A stretch of 64,000 nucleotides of DNA from Siphonodentalium dalli (GCA_032622095.1 CP136068.1:162213465-162277464), one strand, 5' to 3'; numbered from the stretch's first letter, positions 10,951 to 23,754 are shown. A program made the numbers and translations. The notes: generated by a model from the letters alone, not told the origin.

Positions 10951-12284
10951 TGTATATTGTTCGGACTCACATTGTTGACTGATAATGTAAAATGCATTAT
11001 TTTTGTGTTTGGCTTCTCTGATGGCTCGAACAAATAAATATATATATCTATGGACACACCGACTTACCTTATTGAGCTACTCCGATATCAGTGCCCCGTT
11101 TAGATGACCGTTATTGGGTATGGCGATTTCGAATGATTCGGTCTGGAGACAGTAGTCGGTTTTATATGCTCCGATAATGCAATATTTAGTGCAAAAATGC
11201 ATGAGTGAACAATGATGACATGCTACGGTGGTCAGTTTTCCCTCGTGGCTAGTCCAAATTTAAATGCTAATAATTTCGTCCATTGAAATATTGCCCCGCG
11301 GGCGGGTATTGTTTAGTAAGGCGCATCCATGCTGGCACATTACCGATTTTAAGGTTTGGCTAATGATTAAAGTATGCAGATGACGACAATATTACACAAT
11401 AGATCACCACGAAAGATAATATGATCTAACCAAATCAGACATGTTCAGTTTTTGTCCCTCAAAAATTAATTCACTTCTCAATCTGGGCCCGTTATATCAC
11501 ATTTTAACGAGAAATAACGGAGCTTACAACAAAATCACTGTTATACTTACAACAAACTCACTGTTATACTTACAACAAAATCACATTCAAGACATGTTCA
11601 GTGTTTGTTCTCAAGAATCAATTCACTTCTCGATTGTAAAAAAGGGAGAAGAATATAACCGTGGATATCATTTCAGCAACACTTAAGATTTGTTTCTTCT
11701 CAAGAACTAAGTCATCTAAATTAGAGCCTGCTATATCGCTATTTTTTAACGAGAAATAACAGTATTTCCTTAAAAGGCAGCGACACTATATATAAAATGT
11801 CTATGTATCTACATGTTAAGTTTTTTGTTCTCAAGAATGAACTCACTTCTAATTGGTGCCCGTCGTATGGAAGAAACGAAATAGGTTCATCTTGGATTAT
11901 TTAACTCTGAAATAAGCCGCTGGTGGATTTATATCCGTTATTCCGTGTAATGGCGCGGGTCACAGTGAAAACACATGTTAAAGAGCGTACACCTGGTCAG
12001 TTGTGAATTGGTTTATTCGTGTCATTGTCCGCACATATTGAACTTATGTGACATCATTATGAGTCGATAATAACACTAAACACTCTCATTTGCTGTTCAT
12101 TGTGGACTCAAAATGAGGCGATTCTCCACCGATTATGAACTTAAAACAAATCTTATTATAAGCCGATAGCGTGCTGTTTATTGGGAGAACATGCTTTACT
12201 GTTGACTTGCCAAAGAGGACGTTGACGTTTTAACGCGTTTTTATCTTTGTCAGGGGCGTGTAACAATCGAATGCTTAAAGTCAT
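10951..12284. other. non-coding with degenerate about 180-bp repeats
   Basis: Between 11420 and 11930 the motifs CATGTTCAGT..TTGT, TCAAGAAT.AATTCACTTCT and TTTTAACGAGAAATAAC recur three or four times at irregular spacing, a decayed tandem array. The remainder is AT-rich with no supported gene. Confidence 0.5.
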
Positions 12285-12425
12285 ACTATGTACTCGTTCG
12301 GATGCGTGAAACTGATAAGTTCGTATTCAGGCGCTATGACAACTGGATGAATATAACATTCTACTAACATCGCCAAAAATTTGAAGCAAATCGACCGTTT
12401 TGTTTGTTTGTTCATATACCGATTC
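12285..12425 (-). repeat. dispersed repeat A, inverted partial copy
   Basis: The reverse complement contains GGCGATGTTAGTAGAATGTT, TCATAGCGCCTG and ACTTATCAGTTTCACGCA, matching the right end of repeat A at about 10845-10945. Confidence 0.7.
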
Positions 12426-12711
12426 AGCACATCGGAAGTGTACGATAAGCAAAACACTCATCACCGTGGCGATTTTTTTGGGAGAGTGATTCCGGTGACC
12501 CATTCAACACCAAAATCTTGTGGCGAAGACTAGTGAGCGCTATAACAGTATGTTGTTGACGTAAAATGACGTACATAACGTTCGCCTCAACCATGAAACC
12601 GGAACTATACAATAAAATCATCATCCCACATGACAAAACACGCCCTCTATGTGCCTAAATAAACATTCTAAGCCTGTATTTGTAATGCACGGATTCTAAG
12701 ACGCGAAGCGT

Positions 12712-12800
12712 GTAATAAACACAGAACGACACGATGTGTAAATGGGTTTTGCCGTATCGACAAACCCATTTATACATCGTGTCGTTCTGTGTATAGACTA
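12712..12800. mobile_element. hairpin, about 38-bp arms
   Basis: ACACAGAACGACACGATGTG with its extension into AAATGGGTTT pairs with AAACCCATTT and its complement, around an 8-base loop (CCGTATCG). A compact, nearly perfect stem, probably a small MITE. Confidence 0.75.
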
Positions 12801-13109
12801 TATTGTTAAATGTGTATATATTCGAATTACACAAGAACAAAAATGATGAGACTGATATCGATCCAGTGAAATAATTAACTGCGTTAAACTACTTAAAACT
12901 GAAAATATCCTCCATTGATGCGGAAATTTCTCAAACATATTGCGTTAAATTGTTGTTCCGGTGACAATTGTTATAGACGAAGTAGTAAAATTAAAACTCT
13001 GGTCATTATCCAGACAGCTAAAATGTGTCACTCTTTAACACTTTTTATATAAAAAAAGAGATAGGTAAGACCCAAATAATTATATCGATCAACTGCGCCG
13101 CTCAGTAAT

Positions 13110-13520
13110 AGTTAAAGGAAACTTCAACAAAGTTATATGTAACCGAATAAACGACTATTTATAAGATATGGTCTCATCAGTGACAATCAATTTGGTTTTA
13201 GACAGAATCGGCGTACGATTAACATCGCTTATGTTTTAAAGACTTGTGGAAATAAATAGAAACAGAAGAAGCTAATTTATGATGCTTTCCAAAAAGATTT
13301 TGATTCAGTATAGTTAGGTCGTTGATATTTCACAAGTTGCATAGTAATGCTATAAAAGGTAAAATCAATCAAATAATACAGTCCATGTCAATCAAATTGT
13401 ATTCAAGTAACAACGAGTGCAGGAATTGTACCACCGCATCTGTCCACGTTTGGAGTTAAACAAGGTTATTGTTGTCTCCTATATTGTTCACAATCTTCAT
13501 TGATGATCTTTGTTGATCAA
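13110..13520 (+). pseudogene. LINE reverse transcriptase fragment (fingers/palm)
   Basis: Frames on the plus strand read ISDNQFGFRQNRRT, then KKLIYDAFQKDFDS, then FGVKQG, and after a frameshift SPILFTIFIDDL. In order these are conserved blocks of the non-LTR reverse transcriptase: the GFR box, the D-F-FD box, the GV-QG box and the SP-LF-I-DDL stretch. Stops and frameshifts show it is dead. Downstream, repeat B and a MITE separate it from the FADD block at about 14945. Confidence 0.75.
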
Positions 13521-13547
13521 ATGTTCACTTGATGTTTCCGGTTGCGA

Positions 13548-14235
13548 TTGATATTTAGGCGATAACGGTGTGGTGTTTTGTGATTTCGGAACGGTACAGG
13601 GCGAATATACTGTGGCAAATTTAGTTAATGGGCGACGGCGGAGCAGACATAGAAAAACCTCTGCCAATTCACGACTTTTTGTTTTAAATTTAAGGCGCTG
13701 GATAAAATATAGTCCCTTAAATGGGCATCGTTCTTATCGTTAAAAATGTTGATAAAGATGAAATATTGCCACCTCGAATATAAATAAATATGCACAATTA
13801 GTTTTTGCATGTGCCTGATGTCTTTTTCAGATGTTGATCACTTACAGATTGTGGTTCTGATTTTACCGCGAACTCAGCCTCTCAAGCCTGAAGTTGAATT
13901 GAAACAATCACAATGGGAAATTGTTTACTCATTGATATGTGTATTTCACGCCGTATCTATCACTGTTCCATGTCAAGAAATTTTGTCAAATGTTATCTAG
14001 AAAATGATATTAATGGGATATAACGGTGTGATGTTTTGTTATTTCTGAAAGTACTGCATGTACTGACTGTCAAATTTCGACAAACGCGACACAACTGGTT
14101 TGTTTATATAGCAACCAGCTAGTAAAGGAAGTCAGTAGACCGGACGCCAACTCTATACATCTACTCCGTAACGTCGCCGGCACGTACTGCGTAATGGCGA
14201 CGTTACACAGAGGAACGGAGCAGTGAGCGGGGCTG
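13548..14235 (+). repeat. dispersed repeat B, copy 1
   Basis: Landmarks GGCGAATATACTGTGGCAAA, CAATTCACGACTTTTT and CTCCGTAACGTC recur in the same order and orientation at 47030-47795. The second copy has a longer palindrome near its start. The small open frame at 13809-14000 falls in the shared part, and the second copy does not preserve it. Confidence 0.75.
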
Positions 14236-14257
14236 AATTGGTCATGGACGAACTAAG

Positions 14258-14773
14258 AATTAAAAGCACGGGAGGCCTTCGTTGTCGAAATATTCATATT
14301 TCTTCCAAACGCCGTAAACAGACAGAAACATTAAAACGCATACAGTTTCGTTCATATATATATACCATGATCATCGCGTAAACAGCATGCTATCACCAAG
14401 ACATACTATCTTTTACTTAAACAAGAGCCTGGTTGTGTCACAGACGACAGCGCAATTATACTGGTTAATCACACACAAATGATATAAACGCTCTTTATTA
14501 GTTCCATATCAGGAATGCAGCAACAAAGAACGCTCTTTATGTTTACCATCATAATATAAACAAACACCAGGAACTGTAACGTTTTGTGCTTTTGTTTACA
14601 TAAAACTGTGTAAACATATGGCAATAACATACTGTTTATGCGATATTTCTTATTTGTAAATACGAAGAAAGTCGGTCTACATTTTAATATTCTTTCTGTT
14701 TATGGCGCCTTTTGACGTGTGGAAATATTTTCACAACATACCCACCGCCAAGGCCTCCCGTGCCTTTAAGCTG
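14258..14773. mobile_element. MITE with terminal inverted repeats, about 510 bp
   Basis: The ends read TTAAAAGCACGGGAGGCCTT at the left and AAGGCCTCCCGTGCCTTTAA at the right, continuing as a weaker inverted match inwards (ATAAACAGA, GAAATAT). It lies inside a LINE relic, so it inserted after that element. Confidence 0.7.
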
Positions 14774-14854
14774 ACGTCAATATTGGCCCGTAGGAATATC
14801 TAACAATGAAGCCGTGAACCGGAATACACTTTGCGAAGTTTATCGATAATTACC

Positions 14855-14869
14855 CCCCCCCCCCCCCCG
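14855..14869. repeat. poly-C tract
   Basis: A run of about 14 cytosines; the length may be unreliable in an assembly. Confidence 0.8.
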
Positions 14870-14934
14870 CAAATATTTGATTTTCAGGGGGTATATTGGC
14901 ATAAGTGCATTAGAATCCTTAATAATCGTCCGCT

Positions 14935-15850
14935 CGCTCAGTCTTCTTTTATTTGCCGACGATTTAGTGTTCTTGTCATAAACTGAACAAGGTCTACATA
15001 AGTGTCTTAAAAACTTAAAGAAATATACCCAATACAATGGTCTCGTGGTTAATGCAAGTAAATCATCAGGTGCGATTTTTATGTCAAAGAGAACTAAACG
15101 TGAACCAAGTTTCAATATAAATGCGAAATCGCTTGAATTAGTTTCAGTATATCCATATATCTGGATAAAATTTAAATCAACTGGTAGAATGGCAAAATCA
15201 CAAAAAATGCAAGCGGGAAATCCACGAAAGCAATGTTCTTTTTAACCCAGATTGTTCTTTCTAAGATGAAGCTTTCTATTGCAACTAAATGCAAATTGTT
15301 CGAAAAATTAATAAAACCGATAAAGTTATACGGATGTGAGATATGGGTGGACAATACCAAGTGAACAAGTCCATCTGAGGCTTGGAAAAACAACATCAGG
15401 TGTTAACCGAAATGCCCATGTCGTCCGCGCAGAATTGGGCAGATTCACAGTTATACATAATGCGATTATTCAACAATTTCGAACCTTTGGAGTGGCTGCT
15501 TGGTACATGATGCATATCACCTAGAGACCCTTCTAGTTTATTATGCAATTAATTATATGGAAAATACGGCTTCGATATTTCAGACCGCCGGAGATATTAA
15601 GGGATACAAGAGCGAAAAGAAACCGATCAGTGGAAATAAGTTTCGAACGTATAGATTATTCAAATAAAAGTATGAAATTGAACCATACATTGTCAATGCG
15701 CGATATGTCAAAGTGAGAATTCTATTCACAAGATTGAGAGTCAGTAATCATCGACTGGAAATCGGAAAACATCCCTCGACAATCAGACCCTCAAACATGT
15801 GACACTCATAAAATCCAAATAAGTTTTTGGAATACGGTATGACTATAGAC
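14935..15850 (+). pseudogene. LINE reverse transcriptase: FADD box through C-terminal region
   Basis: From 14942 the frame reads LLLFADDLVFLS, the catalytic FADD (YxDD-type) box of reverse transcriptase, then a stop and NGLVVNASKSSGAIF. After further breaks come LRLGKTTSGVNRNAHV with AELGRF, typical of the connection region of invertebrate LINE polyproteins, and finally VKVRILFTRLRVSNHRLEIG, the start of the Cys/His tail. Several stops and frameshifts lie in between. It probably continues the fragment at 13110-13520, split by repeat B and a MITE. The end is repeated at 19150-19600. Confidence 0.75.
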
Positions 15851-16785
15851 TATACTCTAAACACCATGCAATATAGCCATGTGTAACAAGGGCTCATTTC
15901 TTCATTCAGCGCACCAACATGGCTCGCTGGGCACCTTCCACAAAACATCCAACTTAAAGGACACCCCGCGGCCGCCCTATTGCCCCATCGCGGGGTTATA
16001 CCCCACCATCAGAATTTGCCGCGATTGGACACGAGGATTCGCTATGCTTAGATAGACGAAACTAACATGAAAATCAAACAAAATAATTAAGAGGAATGAG
16101 ACGATCTTTTCGAGAAACCTACTCTCGTGTCTGGAATAAACGTGCATGCACGTGTATTTATCTACGGAAGAGTTTCCACCATGTACGAAGCTTATTCCAG
16201 TCTGCAGATCTATTTAATTTCGTGAACTGTAATTTTTGGCTGTTGGTATATTTTACTCTTAAATCTACAGCGATATGATTTGATCCCAATACTTTTACTG
16301 TTAAACCCACAGTGCTATGATTTTATCCCAATACTTGGTCAGAAAAACCTGTTCAATGCTACTGGTAAAGTGTAGACTCTGTACATGTATTTCGATGAAC
16401 ATTTCTACCCTGCACTTATATTTCAGTCTGCACTTTTATTCCAGACACTAGAGTAGGCGCGAGCACCCACATCACTAATACGCGTCCTCTTACACGGTAA
16501 TGCTATTCATATTGTGACATGTTGTTTCATATGCCTATCGCTTTGGGCTATGTTCACTTAGACAACGGAGCATCCATGTGAGACAAAACAGATTATTCAC
16601 AGTCATTATATAATTAATAACACCCGCTAATTGAGGATAATTATTTAGCAAATCAGATAACTCTATGATCAATTAGAGACACGCGTCTCTCTTAAAAGGT
16701 GCACTCCATGTGGGTTCATGTGAAATGACATCAGAAATGAATGGTCTTATTTGTTTTACTTGGTCTTATTTGTTTTACTTCCGAA
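15375..16785. repeat. segment duplicated at 19.15-20.89 kb (copy 1)
   Basis: Three shared blocks in the same order and orientation, 15375-15700, 15720-16060 and 16440-16785, recur at 19150-19420, 19450-19850 and 20578-20880. Shared landmarks include TGGCTCGCTGGGCACCTTCC, CCCCGCGGCCGCC and TGTGAGACAAAACAGATTAT. Either a segmental duplication or two insertions of the same composite repeat explains this. No intact gene lies in it. Confidence 0.8.
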
Positions 16786-17164
16786 TCCACTTAAAATTGC
16801 TTCCGGAATTAAAATTTGTTACGTGGCAGCCACCTCACATATGGACAAACCTCACATTCGAACATTTCGTTCTGATTAGTTATCTGTATTGCCTTCCTGA
16901 GTACAACAGTAACCAAAAATCGAATACAAGTGGTTCATTGTTTCTACCGCCATAATACAAATACTAACAATAGCTAATTATATTAACACTCGCGCCAATC
17001 GTACCAAATACTTCAAATCGTCCTTAAACTCAAATTTCCACGGCCAGTAGCCAACTTAGATCTAGCCCGATAATCTCTGGAAGGCAATACATAATACATA
17101 TTACACAATACATAATACATATTACATATTACGTACATCAAAACTTATCACTATGTAAATACGT
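16786..17164. other. non-coding, short ATAC-rich repeats
   Basis: Between 17085 and 17145 ATACATAATACATATTACA recurs in tandem. No gene is recognised; the open frame at 16710-16955 has no familiar features. Confidence 0.5.
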
Positions 17165-18101
17165 TTGTGTCGTCATCTTGATTTCATGTGTGTTGCTATA
17201 TTATGTTGGGAGAGGGGCTTCATAAGTTGTAAAAACTTGTTCCCCAATCCCTTTTGTCAAATGAATGTAGTGGGTGTGTGTATTACAAAGCTACCCCTTG
17301 GGTTACTTGGTCTTATGGCGATTGAACAGGAAATTCACATAAGAAAATTGTCTTGTCTAGGAAACATCATTCACTTACCACTGAATCACCAAACTCCACT
17401 CAGAATGTTCCTACATAAAGCTCACCAACAACGTCTATTCAAAGGGTCAACGGCTGGTTGTGTGTATGATATCTTCAAAATTCTTGAACAATACAATCTG
17501 ATGATCTATCTCACACAACGGTTTATTCCTAGCAAAAGACGCAGAAGCTTGTTAAAAAGGCATTATTCACTCTCATGGATTAGTGTAGTAGCATCAGACC
17601 CGAACTTCCACACCTTGTCAAAAGTGCACGTTAATCCTTTAGAATGTTGGGCGATTTGGAACCGAGCTCATGCGCGAGCACATCTTTCAGAAAAATACCT
17701 TAACTTAGGCCGACTGCTAAACCGGACAACATTCAATAATCAAACATTTTGTAACATATGTTCTGTTTGCTATGAAAATGAAATCGTGCACATCATGTTT
17801 TCCTGCCAATCCGGCACTTTGGGAATTTATCATAAATCGTCTCGGAATTCCCATGCATATGTGGATGGCTTCTCTCACCGATAACGACTTATTCGCCTTG
17901 TTCCTTGGTTCTAAAAATGACACATCTTTCAACACATATACTAATTCTATGGATACTGTCGTTGACTTCACCGCAACCTTCCTCTTGTTCGCAAGCAAAG
18001 CAATCAAAGGAATTGGACATGCCAGTGTTGGTAACTATAATGGTTTTGCTTGTCGCTCATTATTGCTCGAAATCCGAATTCGTTCTCTAAAAATGTATTG
18101 A
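17165..18101 (+). pseudogene. LINE ORF2 C-terminal region, one frameshift
   Basis: The first frame (17165-17884) contains LPLGLLGLMAIEQEIHIRKL with SCLGNI, a connection-region pattern of invertebrate LINE polyproteins, then WNRAHARAHL and the C-x2-C box FCNICSVCYENEIVHIMFSC. Near 17800 the match moves to the next frame (17772-18101), which continues NPALWEFIINRLG and DNDLFALFLG, as in the usual tail. The polymerase core is missing, so this is a 5'-truncated insertion with a single frame break, younger than the other LINE relics here. I cannot assign the clade. Confidence 0.75.
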
Positions 18102-18474
18102 TGCAATTTATTTCTGCAATTAATGCTTAGTCACACGTAGTACATTTAAACACTTCATGTCAAAAATTATAAGCAAGCTCTGTTCGTAGCCACTTGCGTG
18201 CGATATAGCGTTAGTTGACTGATAGTGATACGCTATACGGTATTTATAATGTCTAACCACTTACATGTGATATAGCTTTCACTATGAAAGTTGTATGGGC
18301 AAGAATGCTAAACCATACTTGCACCTAATTATCCAGACTACATGCAAGCGACTCTCTGAGAGGAACAAAAACGACTTACAAATAACCAGCGTCATAGCGG
18401 TAATCGCATTACGAACTTATTCAGTAGACCTAGGAAACAAAGTACTCTTTCTTAATCACAGTAACACACACTGA
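18102..18474. other. non-coding
   Basis: No gene or strong repeat; probably the LINE 3' untranslated part and flank. Confidence 0.4.
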
Positions 18475-18890
18475 CTAATTTATTTCCTGTTTCTTAAATA
18501 GGCCATTTTCATGTGATATATGCATCTTTCTGAATTAGATGCCTGACACCTTTGCTAATTTCACTCGATAAGGTAATATGACGACACACATTCCCAAAAT
18601 GTTATACTCAACTTTGATGTCCAGTAAATATTTTATTTGGAAGTTTTATTTCGCTCGATTAAACGCATGTGATATTGCTAATTTATTTCCAGTTTCTTCA
18701 AAAGGCCATTTTCATATTATGTATGCTACTTTCTGAATTCGATGTCTGAAACCCTTGTCTAATTTCACCCGAGAAGGTAATATGACGACACACATTCTCA
18801 AGTTCCAATACTCAACATTGATGTCCAGTAAATATTTTATTTGGAAATTTTATTTCGCTCGATCACACGCATGTGTTATTGCTAATCATG
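18475..18890. repeat. about 200-bp tandem duplication
   Basis: Two adjacent copies start at about 18481 and 18683, each with GGCCATTTTCAT, GGTAATATGACGACACACAT and GTCCAGTAAATATTTTATTT. The copies differ by roughly one base in ten. No coding signal. Confidence 0.85.
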
Positions 18891-19149
18891 TTTTAAAAGA
18901 GCAACTGGCATTCGGGAACCTCTATGTATGCCTTCACATTTCTAAATTCTTTAGATTATCACCGACCTCACTAACAATTGAAAATGTCAGAACCCGACCG
19001 CATGCGTGTGACACGACGTAACACTGTAAGATTAATATTGTGATTAGTATTGTGATTAGTATAACACTTGCATGCATATTTATATAACATGCATATATTT
19101 GTCATTTGTATATATGCTCTTCTAAATTGAAGAGGTTAACAATAAACTA

Positions 19150-20890
19150 CATCTGAGGCTGGAAAGAAACAACATTAGGTGTTAACCGAAATGCCCATGC
19201 CGTCCGCGCAGAATTGGGCAGATTCACAGTTATATCCTCAACAATTTAGACCCTTGGAGTGGCTGCTTGGTACATGATGCATGCATTGAATCACTTAGAG
19301 ACCCTTCTATTTTATTATACAATTAATTATATGGAAAATGCGGCTTCGATATTTCAGATCGCCGGATATATTAAGGGATACAAGAGCGCGCCCTCATGTC
19401 GAAAAGAAACCGATCAGTGGAAATAAGTTTTGAACGTATATATTTCTGTAAAAGTGAGAATTCTATTTACAAGATTGAGAGTCAGTAATCATAGACATGA
19501 AATCGGAAAACAATCCCCGACAATCAGCCCCTCCCAAACATGTGACACGCATAAAGTCCAAATAAGCTTTTGAGTTAAATGAATACTGTATGGCTATAGA
19601 CTATAATCTAAACATCATGCACTATAGCCATGTGTAATAAGGGATCCGTTCTTCATTTTAGGGCACCAACATGGCTCGCTGGGCACCTTCCACAAAACAT
19701 CCAAATTAAAGGGACACCCCGCGGCCGCCCAATAGGTATTGCCCCATCGCGGGTTATACACCACCATCAGAATTTGCCGCGACCGGACACGGTGATTCGC
19801 TATGTTTAGATAGAAGAAACCAAGCAACCAACATGAAATGAACATCAAACAAAATATCAAGATGAAGGATCCGATCATTTCGAGCACCTTGGGATAGTTT
19901 AAACATGTGTATTTGTCTAATTCAGTAACACACAGGAAATGACATACAATTGTATATAGACAGTGGGATTGGAGGACAAGTGCTGACTCACTTATGAGTA
20001 CTTCCTCTACCGTTTGTTATTACACTGAAAAATACATCAAGAATAATGGCATTGTAATGTGACAACCAGAAGCAAGTTGAACATATATACATGTACTTAT
20101 CACCGGTCGCCCCCCTCCCCCGAATCAGTATTGAGTTTTGAGTATATGTATCAGTTGAAAGTCTTATTTGTTTGAGACAATAGCTGGCTTGTATATTTGT
20201 TTGCAAGAGTTAGTCGATATAATCCTATTTTGTCTCACGGATGAATGATTGAAAAGCTAAGAAAATTTGTTCATTGTCGAAATCACGTAGAGCATGATCT
20301 CCAAATAGCAGAATTTTAGTGAGTAAATATTATAAGGAAGTAATGTATTTAATAGGCGAATTCTTGGGATCGAATGTACATGTAGGTAACAATCAAAGAA
20401 ATATTGGAATGCATTTTCTTCTCCGCTTCCGCATGAACAGTCTTTGGAAATTGCATAGTAATTTTGAACCTTATCTGATAGGAGGTTATTACATTCACAT
20501 CGTAGTCTACAGTGATATATATTTTCAGTCCGCATTCCTACAATGTAATACTTGGGTGGTTTTGGGGCACCTTGGGGGCGAGCGCCCAAATCACTAATAC
20601 GGGTTCCCATACACAGTAATGCTATTCATATTACGACATGTTGTTGCATATGCTTATCGAGACGATGGCGTCGCTTTGGGCTATGTTCACTTTAGACAAT
20701 GGAGCACCCAGGTGAGACAAAACAGATTATTCACAGTCATTATATAATTAATAATACCCGCTAATGGAGGATAATTATTTAACGAATCAGATAACTCTAT
20801 CATCAATTAGAGACACACGTCTCTCTTAAAGGTACACTCTATGTGGATTCATGCGAAATGACATCAGATCAATTAAGAAATGAATGAAGT
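19150..20890. repeat. segment duplicated from 15.4-16.8 kb (copy 2)
   Basis: The same blocks as in the first copy, more degraded in the LINE part. Bases 19150-19600 correspond to the LINE C-terminal end. A separate LINE tail on the opposite strand (20257-20575) sits between the middle and last shared blocks. Confidence 0.8.
20257..20578 (-). pseudogene. LINE ORF2 C-terminal remnant (minus strand)
   Basis: The minus-strand frame reads CRLRCECNNLLSDKVQNYY, then DCSCGSGEENAFQYFFDC and RIRLLNTLLP. The C-x-C, then CxCG, then F-x3-C spacing is the zinc-knuckle-like tail found at the end of many invertebrate LINE polyproteins. The reverse-transcriptase core is absent, so this is another 5'-truncated insertion, in the opposite direction to the duplicated segment around it. 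The frame runs to a stop at 20257. Confidence 0.7.
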
Positions 20891-21003
20891 GGGTGTGTGT
20901 GTTATTGGAGGATATGGCGCTGTGGTCGTTAGGGTGGTTCCGTAAATGTGGCCCCAATGGCCACAGCGCCGTATCCCCCAATAACAGACACACGCACATC
21001 CAC
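20887..21003. mobile_element. hairpin, about 45-bp arms
   Basis: AGTGGGTGTGTGTGTTATTG pairs with CAATAACAGACACACGCAC, and GGATATGGCGCTGTGG pairs with CCACAGCGCCGTATCC, around a loop of about 25 bases. Confidence 0.8.
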
Positions 21004-22581
21004 TACATTCACTTATTATATTTAAATATCTTTTTGATGATTTAGTCAAAAGCACGCCGTATTATTCTGCTGACAACTTTTAGTCAGATTATGTCAACAT
21101 ATTTCTGAATTATTGTGATGTAAACCGGGCGATCCAATTGGCAGTTGACCAATTTCCTCAAGAATATACTTCAGGTCGAGTGTTGTTTTTTTTTCTCGCA
21201 AAAAACGCAGTGAATTGTTCATTTGCAGAGTCACAATATTGCGTCATTTCCTTATTTAGATTCGCGCTCATTGTACGTCGGTTGTAAAACCCCTAATTTG
21301 GTGCGTCTACAACTTACAACTCACATACTATCATATAGTAAATTCCTTATTTGGTATGTATTACCATATATAGGTTAGGAGAAAATACTAACTGGATTGA
21401 AAAATATTCATCTCTTTGTATGAACAATTATATTATGAACACGTTTTTTGCCTGATCATTACCCAAACATGGATTAGCTGGGGTTTGAACTGATAGCGGG
21501 TAGAATGGGTCGATTAAAATAAAATTTAGTGTGATTTGAATGCGATTGTTGATGTCACCAATAATTTTATCTTATCCTCCCACAGTGCAACGGAACATTT
21601 GCATTAGACGATCATGTAGTTCCAAGTGTTTGTCTATAAACAAGTGATTCTGTACCGTTTTGATGTATGTTTACATAACAAAACGTAAAAATGTGATAAT
21701 AGCATGCAATATAACACGCGAAATTTATGATTGGCATAAGAACAACATCTGTCTATTGTGGCGGTTTTAGCGGATGTAGTGTAGGTAGTTAGCGTTTTGA
21801 TCAAATACACATCGGATAAAAACGCGGGTTTTTTCAAGAAGAATCTACGGACCATTGGCATGAAGAATCGCTTCAAGAACAAACTTTTCAGTTCTTGGTT
21901 CACCGTTGAACTGCCGATGAACATTCACCCTGGTATTAAGTTTCAAAGGTACATATTTATTATTCTGCATAGAGTTACGTCCAATAAAAGTTTCTTCGGG
22001 ACGAAATTCCACTCAAATAAACAAACACAATAACGTCAAATTACATCATATAATAGCATAATATTACTACAATGTGAATTCGATATGTAACACTGACATA
22101 CAAATGTCATTATGGTCACATATTGGTGTGTAGAGACGTGAATGTCGTCACAAATTTACGGACAACAACGGGTAATTCATAAAACCGACACGCATTTCGT
22201 ACTATTAACCACAACAGTGCCACATCAGTTTCAAATAAATAGTTATCTTTCGTTTTATGTGTCAAACACCGTTATGCCAGTGTGATAAAAATATATATGT
22301 ACTATCCGGCGCATCCATTTGATTCCAGTTTTGTTGAGATAATATGATGTACTCATCTAAAAATCATGAAGATAGGAAACAGCGGGGCTGCTTTTATCTA
22401 CTTCGCATACTGATTCATAGAATCGTCCGTGGTGTGGGTGTGTGTGTGTTGGGGGTGGTGTGTATGCGTGAGGAGGGGTGGTGGGTTTGTTTGCCGAGGG
22501 TTGGTGTAAGGGTGCGTGTTTGTGGTCCCAAATTTTGTGAGGATGCTATTATAGTAAAATGAGAAATAAAATGTCCTCACA
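21004..22581. other. non-coding; GT-rich tract
   Basis: No recognisable gene. Bases 22428-22525 are a GT/G-rich, strand-biased tract (GTGTGGGTGTGTGTGTG and similar). Small open frames at 21634-21924 and 21797-22033 have no familiar features. Confidence 0.45.
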
Positions 22582-22784
22582 ATGTTTAACACCATTTTTG
22601 TCCCCCGTTATTTTTGGGGGACTATAGAAACGGGATCCGTTCGTTCGTCCGTCCGTCACAATTTTGAGTACCTTCATGGTGTAATCAACTCCTCCTACAG
22701 TTTTCATCCTAGAGATTTGAAACTTCATAATATTGTTGCCCATATATTGGAGATGTGCAGCATATATATACATGACGGAATAAT

Positions 22785-23754
22785 TATTTTTATTTCCGGA
22801 GGAGACCTTGTCGCTATTGAGGCGAAGTATCATACACTATGTATGATAGATTTCCGAAACCGGTATCGGTCCCTGCTTAGAAGCATGAAGAAAGATTGTT
22901 CTGCTGAAGCTCGGATGGTGAAGGCGAGGGTGTTTGGAGAGCTCAAGGAACACATAACGTATGATGTTGAGGACGGGACACTTGTTCATAAGTTGAGTGA
23001 TTTGCGCCGTGACTACGAACGTCGATTACGACAGTTGGATTGTGAGACATCAATCCACGTGCATCGACTTAAAAATTCAATTATGTCTCATTTCGCTGGA
23101 ACTGGTATCCAAGAACAGAGTGATGGTAAGAACACCCTCCTTGTATTTCCGGCGGCCATGCATACCATTCTGAAAACAAAGTTGCAAGATCGTGATTACA
23201 CAGAGGAAGCCCAACTGTTTGTAAAAGTCGCCAAAATATGTCGAGAGGAACTACTCAGTGACCATGATACACAGTGTCAAGGTATCTGTCATGCTGATTC
23301 ACAAAGTTTTGGGCCCACAACGAGAATGTTGATATCGATTATATTATATGGCACAAACATACACAAAGGACATGCTGAAACCCAAGCTTGTCATACAATA
23401 ACTCAATTGCTCGCCTCGAATGCCAAAAAGCGCCGATCTAAAATACGGGTTCTCGGTCCACAAAAGTCAAATCGTTCCCGCGAGCGACCTGTTCCTATGT
23501 ATGTTGATCTGAAAGTTCACTCGATTACCAGGGGTAAACTAAACGTGGAACGCCTGTGTGACCTTGGTATATCGATTTCATACAACAGAGTAATGGACAT
23601 TGAAAATTCGCTAGCAGTTTCAGTCAGTAACATTTACATGTCCGACGGTCTCGTTTGCCCACCAGCTATGGTTAAAAATGTATACAACGTGTGTGCATTC
23701 GATAATATAGACCACAGCAAATTCCTCTTTCCATGGAACGGGAATAAGCATTAG
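22785..23754 (+). pseudogene. element protein, N-terminal block
   Basis: The longest intact frame of the relic. Protein-like sequence begins near 22795 with ISGGDLVAIEAKYHTLCM. The preceding codons from 22582 overlap a short GTCCCCC...GGGGGAC inverted repeat and look non-coding. The middle holds a charged, probably helical region (RVFGELKEHITYDVEDG, LSDLRRDYERRLRQL). The end reads VDLKVHSITRGKLNVERL, LGISISYNRVMDIENSLA and NVCAFDNIDHSKF. The correct frame shifts near 23725, where FHGTGISISQ appears in another frame. Confidence 0.7.

Noticed and set aside
19615-19887. 90-residue minus-strand frame with a hydrophobic start (MLEMIGSFILIFCLMFISCW)
   Set aside because: It lies within the duplicated segment, and the other copy at about 15.9-16.1 kb is full of stops; no splice or conservation support.
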